This document shows positions 54,458 through 64,000 of a DNA stretch of 64,000 bases, piece by piece. Made by a program: the position numbers and the translations under genes. The notes under the pieces were generated by a model. It was not told the origin of the DNA. It worked only from the letters and a program-made list of their open reading frames with translations, and searched no databases. The DNA is from Lampris incognitus (lineage: Eukaryota; Chordata; Actinopteri; Lampriformes; Lampridae), in contig NC_079212.1 of assembly GCF_029633865.1 (NCBI RefSeq), forward strand, positions 84,674,172-84,738,171. Direction: 5' to 3'. Numbering within the stretch: position 1 is the first letter of the stretch; the number at the start of each line of letters is the position of its first letter.

Positions 54458-56840
54458 CTATATATAATCTTCTTCTTTCGGCTGCTCCCGTTAGGGGTCA
54501 CCACAGCAGATCATCCGTTTCCATCTCTTCCTGTCCTCTGCATCTTCCGATCACACCAGCCACCTGCATGTCCTCCCTCACCACATCCATAAACCTCCTC
54601 TTCGGCCTTCCTCTTCCCTGGCAGCTCCATATTCACCATCCCTCTCCCAATATACCCAGCATCTCTCCTCCACACATGTCCAAACCATCTCAATCTTGTC
54701 TCTCTTGCTTTGTCTCCAAACCGTCCAACCTGCGCTGTCCCTCTAATATACTCGTTCCTAATCCTGTCCTTCTTCATCACTCCCAATGAAATTCTTAGCA
54801 TCCTCAACTCTGCCACCTCCAGCTCCACCTCCTGTCTTTTCATTGGTGCCACTGTCTCCAAACCATATAACATAGCTGGTCTCACTACCATCTTGTAAAC
54901 CTTCCCTTTAACTCTTGCTGGTACCTCATTTCTCGAGTGCACATCGTCACCTCTCCAGGCTCTCCTCAACCTGCTCCCTACTCTCACTACAGATCACTCG
55001 AGCCGATCCTTGATGTAATCCTACCTCCACCTTGAACCTTGAACCCATCTGTCATTCCAACCACAAGCACACCTCACCACTGTCACACTTCCCTCATACA
55101 TATCCTGCACCACGCTTTTACATGTACTTTTGTACCTCTGTAGTTGCTACAGTTCTGCACATCACCCTTATTCTTGAAAATCAGTGCCAGTATTCATCTC
55201 CTCCACTCAAGCATCCTCGCTTTTCAAGATTGTGTTAAACAATCTAGCTAAAAACTCCACTGCCATCTCCTCAACATCTCCATATCTCCACAGGTATGTC
55301 ATCTGTACCAACCACTTTTCCACTCTTCATCCTCTTCATAGCTGCCCTCACTTCCTCCTTGCTAATCCACCAGACGTCCTGATTCACTATCCCCACATCA
55401 TCCAACCTTCTCTCATTTTCTTCATTCATCAACCCTTCAAAGTCCTCCTTCCACCTTCTCAGCACACTCTCCTCGCTTGTCAGCACATTTCCATCTCCAT
55501 CCTTCATCTCTCTAACTTGCTGCACATCCCTCCGAGCTTGGTCCATCTATCTAGCCAATTGGTACAAGTCCTTTTCCCCTTTCTTGGAGTCTAACCTCTC
55601 ATACAACTCGCCATATGCCTTTTCTTTTGCCTTCACTACTTCTCTCTTCACTGTACGCTGGCTGCATTTCCTTGTACTCCTGTCTACTTTCTTCGTCTCT
55701 TGACGATCCCACTTCTTCTTTGCCAACCTCTACCTCTGTATAATTTGCTTTGCTTCCTCATTCCAACACCAAGTCTCCTTGCCTTCCTTCCTCTGTCCAG
55801 ATGACACACGTGTACCTTCCTAGCTGTCTCCCCCACTATTTCTGCAGTGCCGGCCCAGCCATCCGGCAACTCTTCATTACCACCCAGGGCCTGTCTTAAC
55901 TCCTCCCTGAACTCCACACAACAGTCTTCCTTCTTCAACTTCCACCATTTGATCCTTGGCTCTGCCGTCACTCTCTTCCTCTTCTTGGTCTCCAAAGTCA
56001 TCCTACAGACCACCATCTGATGCAGCCGAGCTATGTTCTCCCCGTCACCACCTTGCAGTCTCCAATCCCTTTCGGATTGTGCCTCCTGCATAAGATATAG
56101 TCCACCTGTTTGCACGTTCCTCCACTCTTGTACGTCACCCTGTGTTCCTCCCTCTTCTTGAAATATGTATTCACCACAGCCATTTCCATCCTTTTCACAA
56201 AATCTACCACCATTGGTTCTTCCGCGTTCCTCTCCTTGACACCATACCTACCCATCACCTTCTCATCACCTCTGTTCCCTTCACCATGTCCATTGTTGTC
56301 CGCTCCATCACCACTCTCTCCTCCTTGGGTACACTCTCCACCACGTCATGCAACTCACTCCAGAATTCTTCTTTCTCTTCCATCTCACACCCAACTTGTG
56401 GGGCATATGCGCTGATAACATTCAGCAATACACCTTCGATTTCCAGCTTCAAACTCATCCCTCTGTCTGACACTCTTCGCCTCCAGCACACTCTTGACAT
56501 ACTCTTCCTTCAGAATTACCCCTACCCCATTACTCCTGCCATCCGCATTCCGCACCATGGTTGAAGAGGTTGAACCCACCTCCGATGCTCCTGGCCTTAC
56601 TCCCCTTCCACCTGGTCTCTTGCACACACAGTATGCCTACCTTTCTTTTCTTCATCATATCAGCCAGCTCTCCCTTTACCAGTCATAGTGCCAACATTCG
56701 AAGTTCTGACTCTCACCTCCACACTCCTGCCCTTCCTCCTCTCCCACTGCCTCTGTTCATGCCTTCCCCCTCTTCTTCTCCTTCACCAGCAATGGCATAC
56801 TTTCCACCAGGACCCTGCTGGTCAACAGTACAGGTTCTTA
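54458..56840 (-). mobile_element. RTE-like LINE, internally deleted, antisense to spryd3
   Basis: The 3' end is at about 54458 (tcttcttctttcggctgctc in plus reading). Going up the minus strand: the C-terminal RT tail (MVVRPAMLYGLETVAPMKRQ, then RLRWFGHVWRR) at 54511-54987, a gap where the RT palm should be, the RT N-terminus (WKEDFEGLMNEENERR, KSGKVVGTDDIPVEIWRC) at 55271-55546, and endonuclease pieces (LLNVISAYAPQVGCEMEEKE) at 56255-56500. The 5' part near 56830 is ctgttgaccagcagggtcct on the minus strand. Many stops. Confidence 0.75.
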
Positions 56841-57538
56841 CATAAAGTGACGTACAGAAAATAAATATGCACATCAACAGGTGTCAGTGCAGTTATACAG
56901 GAATCGGAGCAGAATATACGAATATGAAAATATACAACACACACACACACACACACTAATAACTTAGCCATAGGCTGTTGTGAAAAGTAAAGTTTTAACC
57001 TGCTTTTAAAAGTGTTCAGTGTGGGGGCCTCTCTCAGGTCCTCACTTCCATCTACTTTGTGCGTAAATACAAAAGGCAGCTCCCCCTGCTTTAGAGTTGG
57101 TACGAGGGATGATTAAAAGATCACTGCCTTTGGACCTGAGCGTTCTTGCTGGTTTGTATCTAATTAGCATATCTCATTTAAATATACTGAGGTGCAAAGC
57201 CATCTAGAGTTTTGTATACAAGTAACCCTGTAGATGGGTGTAGACTCTGCAGTTTACACCCATCTACAGGCCAGTGGCCAGTCTCAAATATTTGTCATAA
57301 GATTGGCTATTAGGGTTAGGCCAGAGCAAATGTGATTACGTTAGCCTTCACGAAATCTCACATGAACTAATTTGGTTGTGAGGATTATTCAGGAAAAGGT
57401 TGCTCTTTCAAAGATTAGTGTAAATCTTGATTTGGGTCACATCAAGATGCAAACACATGATTTACCTTTTTTAAAGCAAAAGGAAGGTGCTGTTCCCCTG
57501 TCTCTTGGTGACTGGCTGTGTTTTTGGGGGATTTTTAG
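56841..57538. other. spryd3 intron 3, distal part
   Basis: A short (CA)n at 56938-56956. The stretch 56985-57250 (gtgttcagtgtgggggcctc ... agctccccctgc) reads like another widespread fish repeat that I cannot name. The rest is unremarkable. Confidence 0.35.
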
Positions 57539-57663
57539 GTAACAATCATTGACACCGGAGTGAGGGGGATGATTGCTGTGGGCCTGGTGCCTCAGTTCTA
57601 CAAACTGGACCACCAACCAGGCTGGCTGCCACATTCTGTGGCTTATCATGCTGATGATGGCAA
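57539..57663 (+). CDS. spryd3: spryd3 exon 4 (SPRY domain 1)
   Basis: 125 nt, acceptor atttttag, donor gtatgt. It reads VTIIDTGVRGMIAVGLVPQF, then YKLDHQPGWLPHSVAYHADDG. The GxxPGW and (S/V)AYHxDDG blocks are SPRY hallmarks. Phase 2 ends in a split Lys codon completed by exon 5. Confidence 0.96.
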
Positions 57664-57846
57664 GTATGTGTCATACTTTGTAACTGTTACATTGACCCAT
57701 ATTACTCTGAGTTTATATGTACACATTAATAAATTCTTTTGAGTTTAGATTTAGTTCACTCGTTAAACGTATCTAGCATGCTCATGGAGCAACTTTATAG
57801 TCTGTTAACATGCTTGTGTATGTCAAGGAAATGTTTGCCTTGATAC

Positions 57847-58233
57847 TGTAACCTACAAAAAAGTCTCACTGGCCGATCACCAGAGGGTCGGTCCCCTTTA
57901 GTCAAGTGGTTAGCGAGTCCCCCTCGTGGTGCAGTACAACCCGGATCGAATCCCGCAGCGGGCGGAATTATGCTCGGTTACATTGGTGGCAGCGGTGGGA
58001 TCCGGAAGTGCCCAGAAGCGTGCAAATCCTCAGAAGACTCTTTGGAGCGCGGGAATAACAAAGCGCGAGGGTACCCTTCCGGGAGAGGGTGACTACTGTA
58101 ACCTACAAAAAAGTCTCACTGGCCGATCACCAGAGGGTCGGTCCCCTTTAGTCGAGCGGTTAGCGAGTCCCCCTCGTGGTGCAGTACAACCCCGGATCGA
58201 ATCCCGCAGCGGGCGGAATTATGCTTGGTTGCA
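57847..58233 (+). mobile_element. TRIM-like element whose LTRs contain a tRNA-type promoter
   Basis: Two direct repeats of 136-137 bp (57847-57982 and 58097-58233) start tgtaacctac; the first ends ggttaca and the second ggttgca. Between them are 114 bp that open with TTGGTGGCAGCGGTGGGAT, a primer-site-like sequence. Each repeat carries an A-box-like TAGTCAAGTGG / TAGTCGAGCGG and a perfect B box GGATCGAATCC about 50 bp apart. No coding capacity. It could instead be a partial dimer of a SINE, but LTR-type ends plus a primer site favour a miniature LTR element. Confidence 0.65.
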
Positions 58234-59221
58234 ACACCACTATAAAACTAGAGGAGTGCACTCGCTAGAGTGCAGATCTCCGCCAGGTGTAGGTATCCCC
58301 CCTTCTCCGATGTTTGAACTCGGTGACAAAGCACCCTTGTTTTCGCCTACAAGGAGAAGGGAAATACACGGACAGAAAAACTAGTGCTACTACTGCCATT
58401 ATAAAAAAGTTTTAATATTGAGCGGCCAAGCTAAAAAATCTACCTAATAAAAATGTGTTGCCTGTCAGTCTGTGGATGCGCAGCCTCCTAGGCAGACCCT
58501 TGCACAGATGTGGCCAACTCTGGCATGAAATGACAGAGATCTGGCTATCATAATTTCCAAGGTCTTATGAAGAGACTTCAAATGTGTTTAACCATCGTGG
58601 TTTTAATGGCTGCTCAGATGATTGACTTTCATTCATTCTGAAGCAATAAAACAACGGTTAGAAAAGACTTCAAATGTGTTTCAAGCTGCAGAAGGCAACA
58701 TGAATTTTCCAACTCTTCAGCCCCTTACAGTCGTGTACAACCAGGAAATGTAGAAGCGAGACTCGTGAAACTTGTTTATAGTTGATTATCTATCCATGTA
58801 AACTTCAGGTTTTTTTTCAGGGAATCTTGTAGTTACACCAATATTGTTCAGGTAAAGCAGCCATTTCGCGTTGGTCTTGTTGATGTTTAGGGCCAGAATA
58901 CAACCACAAGCGACCAGCGGGGCAGGGCGGACGCGACTTGATCGCACGTCTGCATTTGCGCAAAGGCCAGTTGGAACTCCCTGACCTGGGATTGGCTGAA
59001 ATCTTTTTTAAGCCTGAATACAGCGCCAAGAGGAGGTGCAGGAGTCTAGTTTTCTCTCAGACTACTTGAATTACAATATGCTGAAAGATTGTTATAGAAT
59101 TTTTGCCAAATGACGCAACAACAAAAACTGCCTACCCCCAGCATTAATTGCTGTGATATTCATGATATAAACTGAATTGAGACTAATAGCTGCTCTGCTG
59201 ATTGACTTTCATTCATAAAAT
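58234..59221. other. spryd3 intron 4, nothing firm
   Basis: The phrase gacttcaaatgtgttt occurs twice (58568 and 58665), a short duplication. No exon or named repeat. Confidence 0.4.
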
Positions 59222-59375
59222 ACTGGTAAGAAAACATAGCTGAGCCATGGGAAACATGGCTGAGCCATGGGGAGTGTTTTATTGTCGTGGCCCACTACCG
59301 GTAAGAAAACATAACTGAGCCATGGGAAACATAGCTGAGCCATGGGAAGTGTTTTATTGTGGTGGCCCACTGCTC
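59222..59375. repeat. 77-bp tandem duplication
   Basis: Two copies of ggtaagaaaacata(g/a)ctgagccatggg ... gtgttttattgt(c/g)gtggcccact, with an inner duplication of ctgagccatggg in each. Confidence 0.85.
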
Positions 59376-60003
59376 CTATACAACAGGATGGGTTAAATGC
59401 AAAGAAAAAAATTATTGTGAGAATACAATTTGTCGTAAGAATACAATGACTAAACAAAGTGGCTTTCTTCTGCTGAGATGATTTCCTATGATGATTACTC
59501 CTCCTCTGGAAATTGTATTTTATAGCGGCGTTTTAACAGTGGAGACTAGGGCACTTGGTGTTGCGTCAAGGTGAAAAAGGCAAGTTTTGGTTCCTGCAGT
59601 TCTCCTGTGCTGACGTCAGCAGTGAATGATTTGCTGGCTTTAGAAATACGATTGACTTCTCATTTACTTTCAGCACTCCTACCCCAATACAGAATCCTTT
59701 GGTTTTGCCACCCTCGCTGCCTGAGCTCACTCAACCGTGCATGTGAGCTGGTTGACTGAGATCGTGCAGCGACAGAGCGCAGCATTGGTTGAGCGAGCTA
59801 GAGAGTGAATGAAGAGAGGGAGCGGCAACAAATAAGAGATAAAACAGACAAATGAGAGATAAAAGAGAGTGAGATTACTGAAGTAGGTCAAGGCAGAAGT
59901 AATTTGTGTTTGATTCACATGGCACATGAGGATGTCTTCATAACGCACGAACAGAAGGAGTGGGGGACTCTGTAAGCAGGAGCTGTTTTCCAACAGAACA
60001 TCA
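59376..60003. other. spryd3 intron 4, nothing recognised
   Basis: No supported exon, repeat or RNA gene. Confidence 0.4.
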
Positions 60004-61633
60004 GTAGAGCCCAACTGATATAGAATTTTTAAGACTGGTACCGATACCGATATTTGAGGATTTAAAAACCCAGTAATGATATATCGGCCAATATTCTTTT
60101 CTTTTCTAAAAACGCACAACAAAGATTTGCCCTAACATTTGTTACGTGTAAGAGTCCTCACCAAGGTAACGTGCCATGATGCAGTTTAAAAATACACTTG
60201 TTTTATTGTCATAAACAGTGCCTAACCCTAACTCAGCTTAAACTATGCAGTGAGCTGGTACTGGGACCTACAGTAAACGCTGCTGTGCAGTGCATCTAGT
60301 ACTGCATGACCGTCTGCAGCAAGGACTCGCGACTGGGATTTCACGCTACATGTTGGGAAGAGAAGCTAGCTAATGTTGTTTTGCTACCAGGCCATGTTGG
60401 ATACTCTTTCAGCTCACCTTTATTTACCTGTGCACTCTGATTCCATCATTTCCACTGCAGAAATGCGAGTTGCAGATATATTTACCATCCAAGTTAACGC
60501 TGCAGCTTAACCGCTCATTAACGTTAGCGGTCTTGCACTGATGGACATGGCATTAGCTAGCTTTATGGCTAACTTCCATTTAGCATTACAAGCTGCTGTA
60601 AGTGATGTTGCCAGAGCAGTTGTAGAAGTGATGGGGGAGAAATGATAGGTCCTTGTTTGTTTGCTCGCTAGAAACTTCTACAGTTTCATAAATAAATCCA
60701 CAATTGAGTCTGTCAACAGCTTAGCCTACGCCACTCAGCTACCGTAACGTCAATCACTAACGGCTCCAACGACTCATGACCACTGAATGGAGCACTGACG
60801 AGGTCAAAACTAACACCTCAACGACTGTCGTTGCTAAACATCGGAACACAAAAGAGCCATGGACATCTATAGCTCTGATAACGCCTCCAAAGAGGCTAAA
60901 TATCTGAGTCTCATCAGCAGCCAGTCAGACTAGCTTGGTCTAGTCAGAAAGGCACCAACTGAGGAAGCCTCTTGGATGAGAGGCAAAACACCTTCACGGA
61001 TATATACCAAGTCCAGTTGCACTTGATGCACCTCCTTTGGACGCCATAACGTTAAATGTAATTTGGCTGTTTGACTGATGGTACCGGCTTTCACATTACT
61101 GCAGCAAAACCAGGCACGGCTGACATGAATATTGCCAGGCTTATTTAGGCTAAGAGGAGAAGTGATGGGGGATATTTACTGTTATTATTATTTAAGTAAT
61201 GTATTTCATGTGTTAATTATCAGCTTAACCATGAACACAGATGATGTCGCTTGTGGGCTACTCTGCACCGCGGTGAGTTAGTTTTAAGTTGGACAGACGG
61301 TCACTGTGGATCCAGCGGCCTCTTCTTACTCGGTTTCACCCAGTGTTGGCTGTAAGAGGACGGGTAGCTCGACTGCGAGCACTCGCTCTTAACCACAGGG
61401 GAAGCAGTTGGACCCGGAGAAGAATGTCTGTCAGGTATCCAATGTAAAACTAACTTCACCGCAGTCTGCTCTGCTCAGCTCTGCTTGAGTCAGCTGGCTG
61501 TTGTGATTTGTGGCATTCCAGTGTGCGTCGCCAGCAATGGAGTTGCAAACTACGCGACGACAATCTTCTGTCTCACTGTGTCTAAATTGTCATTTATTGG
61601 CCATAATAACCGCCGATACCGATTTGTCTGCAA
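60004..61633. mobile_element. Possible non-autonomous hAT-type element, interrupted
   Basis: It opens with agagcccaactgatatagaa and accgataccgatattt and ends with taaccgccgataccgattt, the ccgatacc words typical of one fish hAT-related repeat. The interior has no transposase. The hammerhead-like repeat at 60928-61030 lies inside it. Limits are approximate. Confidence 0.4.
60928..61030 (+). repeat. Second hammerhead-like repeat, core decayed
   Basis: Near-identical to 38784-38885 over about 100 bp. CTGAGGA (60959-60965) and the GCCTCT/AGAGGC stem are kept, but GAAACGTC has become AAAACACC (60985-60992), so the essential G and the cleavage triplet are lost. The leading hairpin GACTAG-cttggt-CTAGTC has its loop inverted relative to the first copy. 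Confidence 0.7.
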
Positions 61634-61639
61634 TTAGCT

Positions 61640-61795
61640 CACCCTGGACAGGCCACCATGCCCTGTGATGGCCTGGCAGCCTGTCCAGGGTGTTCCTCCG
61701 CCTGCCGCCCAATGACTGCTGGAATAGGCTCCAGCATCCCCAAGACCCTGAGAGCAGGTTAAGCAGTTAAGACAGTGGATGGACGGCTGGATAGC
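61640..61795 (+). repeat. SINE tail fragment
   Basis: cctgtgatggcctggcagcc ... gctggaataggctccagc ... gcaggttaagcagtt, then a decayed GATG-type end. Confidence 0.75.
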
Positions 61796-61918
61796 TGATA
61801 TCGGCACGCCGAACATTCATCTGATCACAGCTTATGTGAACAGGCTAGGGAGTTAGACTAAAGCATCAACATGGGAAACGGTCCCATCTCCTAGACGGTT
61901 TCTCAAAATGGTTGCTTG

Positions 61919-62680
61919 TAGGGGTGTAAGAAAATGTCAGTACACTCGAGTGTCGCGATATTATCTTCTGTGATACTGTATCGATTCTCAAAAACACTAT
62001 TGATTTTTACTTGTTTACATATAAAGGTTCGTGACAAACATGTTGTGTTGTGTGTAACCCCACGACCACTAGACAACAGTGCTGTAATCTATCTTCAGCC
62101 ATTTCACTCTTCCACTCCAACCCAATAACGTGAACTGAGACAGGAAGTAGCAAAACACAAAGAACACAGGCTGATGAAACCGCAATGTATCATCTTTCTT
62201 ACAGTATCACAATATACCACCTTTCTTACAGTATCACAATATATCACCTTTCTTACAGTATCACACTATATCACCTTTCTTACAGTATCACAATATATCA
62301 CCTTTCTTACAGGATCACACTATATCACCTTTCTTACAGGATCACAATATATCACCTTTCTTACAGTATCACAATGTATCACCTTTCTCACAGTATCACA
62401 CTATATCACCTTTCTTACAGTATCACAATATATCACCTTTCTTACAGTATCACAATATACCACATTTCTTACAGTATCACACTATATCACCTTTCTTACA
62501 GTATCACAATATATCACCTTTCTTACAGTATCACAATATATCACCTTTCTTACAGTATCACAATATATCACCTTTCTTACAGTATCACACTATATCACCT
62601 TTCTTACAGTATCGTGATATACTGACTCGTCACCCCTGTATCGTGATGCGTATCGTATCGCCAGATAATACACAGCCCTA
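61919..62680. mobile_element. hAT-type MITE expanded by a minisatellite
   Basis: Ends taggggtgtaag (61919) and cacagcccta (62680) are inverted (TAGGG(G/C)TGT). Flanking octamers gttgcttg (61911-61918) and gttggttg (62681-62688) differ by one base, as an old 8-bp target duplication. The interior is mostly the 27-bp array. Confidence 0.7.
62191..62612. repeat. 27-bp minisatellite
   Basis: About 16 units of the form agtatcacaatatatcacc followed by tttcttac, with t/c and a/g variants. Length divisible by three keeps frames open, giving 9-residue repeat translations that are not genes. Confidence 0.93.
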
Positions 62681-63097
62681 GTTGGTTGGCTGTTGTTGCC
62701 AGGTTACTCCTGGGAATTCTGCATATAGAGTCATTGATTTATTGCCACTGAGATGATTTGTGAAAAAGGCAGAAGTTCTAACTGGAGAGAGGCTTCACAG
62801 TCATGTCTTGTTAATTCCTTACAAACTGTGAGGTGTATTTTTATTCGTTAGAGATGCAAAGCAAGCTCGGGTGAAGTTGTCTAGTTCACTGGAGACAGGG
62901 AACAATGGCTGCCCATTCACATCTGGCTCAAGGACCTGACCTGTTTTATTTGTCATGAAATGATAGACACGAGAACGATTTGTAGAATGAGTTGTCAGAA
63001 TACATATGTAGGTAAGTAACAACACCAACCATCCATTGTGCTGACAGCACACGCATCCACACAACTCATTGAAATTCATCATCCTGTTCTTCCACAG
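62681..63097. other. spryd3 intron 4, distal part
   Basis: No repeat or exon supported. A pyrimidine-rich stretch atcctgttcttccacag leads into exon 5. Confidence 0.4.
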
Positions 63098-63233
63098 GCT
63101 TTACAACGGCAACATCAGTGGGCAGCAGTTTGGGCCAAAATGTAACCGAGGGGATACAATTGGCTGTGGATTATACCTTGATTCTTTCGACGATGGACAG
63201 ATAACTGTGTTTTTCACCAAGAATGGCAAAGAA
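63098..63233 (+). CDS. spryd3: spryd3 exon 5 (SPRY domain 1)
   Basis: 136 nt; acceptor ttccacag. It reads LYNGNISGQQFGPKCNRGDT, then IGCGLYLDSFDDGQITVFFT and KNGKE. The GD(T/R)IGCG and VFFTKNGK blocks are classic SPRY sequence. The donor is GAA|gtgcgc, which keeps GT and G at +5 but is weak at +4 and +6. Phase 0 at its end joins VGIVK of exon 6. Confidence 0.96.
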
Positions 63234-63476
63234 GTGCGCTCTCCATTATAGCCCTCTTATTTCACTTCAGACATGGGGCCGGTTCCCTGGACACAGATTA
63301 GGCCTAGTCCTGGATTCACCTGAATTTTGAACAAGATTATCCGCACGAAAGTCAGTGAAAATCAGGACTAGGCTTAATTTGTGTCTGGGAAATGGGTCCC
63401 TAAAGTTTACTCATCCCTCATAGTTCTCTTCACAACTGAATCCTCGCTGAAGTACTACGTTTAAATCTGTGTTCAG

Positions 63477-63665
63477 GTTGGCATTGTGAAAATCCCAGGC
63501 TCCCCTGAGGCTCTGTACCCCGCTGTGGGAATGCACTCGCTGGGGGAGGAGGTGCAGCTGGACCTGCGGGCAGAGTGGGGTATGGAGGATGAAGAGGGAC
63601 TGATGATAGTGGACAGCCATGAAGATGACTGGGGCCGTCTTCATGACGTCAAGGTGACGGGCATG
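63477..63665 (+). CDS. spryd3: spryd3 exon 6 (end of SPRY domain 1)
   Basis: 189 nt, acceptor gtgttcag, donor ATG|gtgagt. It reads VGIVKIPGSPEALYPAVGMH, then SLGEEVQLDLRAEWGMEDEE and a segment with DSHEDDWGRLHDVKVTGM. LYPAVGMHS(L)GEEV closes the first SPRY domain, and the HEDDWGRLHDV linker is specific to SPRYD3. With exons 1-5 it gives 224 codons, about half of the usual protein; the second SPRY domain lies beyond the right edge. SPRYD3 is a poorly characterised intracellular protein; a protein-binding role is inferred from the fold. Confidence 0.96.
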
Positions 63666-63804
63666 GTGAGTCCAGCTGGAAAGTGTTTACCTGAAGGAGG
63701 CGTTACATGACAAAAAACACAGACATGAAAAGGTTTTCAAGCAACACTGACTAGTTATGCTGAGGGCACGGTGCCTGTGCATACAGTTTCCCAGAGATGG
63801 TGGA

Positions 63805-63911
63805 GTTTGCATGTTCTCCCCGTGGCTGTGTGGGTTTCCTCCGGGGGTGCCGGTTTCCTCTCACAGTCCAAAGACATGTAGGTCAGGTGAATCGGTTGTA
63901 CTAAGTTGTCC

Positions 63912-63948
<37 letters not shown>

Positions 63949-64000
63949 CCCTGTGATGGACTGGCAGCCTGTTCAGGGTGTCTGCCCGCCTGCCACCCAA
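63805..64000 (+). repeat. tRNA-derived SINE, 5'-truncated, runs off the window
   Basis: Central domain (gtggagtttgcatgttctcc ... cagtccaaagacatgtagg), internal (TG)n (63917-63946), then the tail domain to the edge. No head is present. Confidence 0.85.

Noticed and set aside
54511..54987. A separate 158-codon host gene
   Set aside because: It is the C-terminal tail of a LINE reverse transcriptase, followed upstream by RT and endonuclease pieces with stops.
57869..57960. A true tRNA gene
   Set aside because: A and B boxes are present, but no cloverleaf with a proper acceptor stem could be folded by eye, and the unit is repeated inside LTR-type ends.
62174..62625. Repeating 9-residue frames
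   Set aside because: Product of the 27-bp minisatellite; two overlapping frames are both open.

Overview
The window looks like teleost fish DNA. Evidence: spliced vertebrate exons with GT/AG borders, a full-length Tc1-type element, many copies of a GATG-tailed tRNA-derived SINE typical of ray-finned fish, Penelope-like and RTE-like remnants, Ty3/gypsy chromoviruses, and very long (CA)n, (TA)n and (GA)n tracts. I cannot name the species. Only two host genes are visible, both incomplete at a window edge, and they point away from each other: a phosphatidylinositol-5-phosphate 4-kinase gene (pip4k2c-like, minus strand, first four coding exons between 525 and 9890) and spryd3 (plus strand, first six coding exons between 48224 and 63665).

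Layout. 1-9.9 kb: pip4k2c-like exons 4 to 1, with introns carrying a 1.6-kb C-rich minisatellite with 552-bp higher-order structure, a Tc1 element with one frameshift, SINE copies and a foldback element. 9.9-15 kb: upstream DNA with a solo LTR, tRNA-like LTR-type repeats, a 47-bp minisatellite, long microsatellites and a Penelope-like remnant with a GIY-YIG domain. 15-38.8 kb: a nested stack of mobile elements. Chromovirus A (plus) was split by chromovirus B (minus; TSD gatgc) and by Ty3/gypsy element D (minus; nearly intact pol, LTRs about 1% different). B was itself split by Ty3/gypsy element C (plus; TSD cagcc) and, inside one LTR, by a hAT element (TSD gcgcgggg). 38.8-47 kb: a short repeat with a hammerhead-ribozyme-like core, then two decayed K02A2.6-type Ty3/gypsy elements, E and F.

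48-64 kb: the spryd3 promoter (inverted CCAAT, GC box, ETS site), a tiny first coding exon, and a 24-bp minisatellite that starts exactly at the exon 1 splice donor. The introns hold an RTE-like LINE, a piggyBac-like MITE, a 387-bp TRIM-like element whose LTRs carry a tRNA-type Pol III promoter, and a hAT MITE filled with a 27-bp minisatellite.

How it fits together: the two genes are ordinary signalling and protein-interaction genes; no operon or host pathway links them in this window. The 38 kb between their start codons is almost wholly transposon-derived. The points most worth following are tandem repeats abutting splice sites in both genes, the tRNA-like-promoter LTR units (three related sequence types), and the hammerhead-like repeats.
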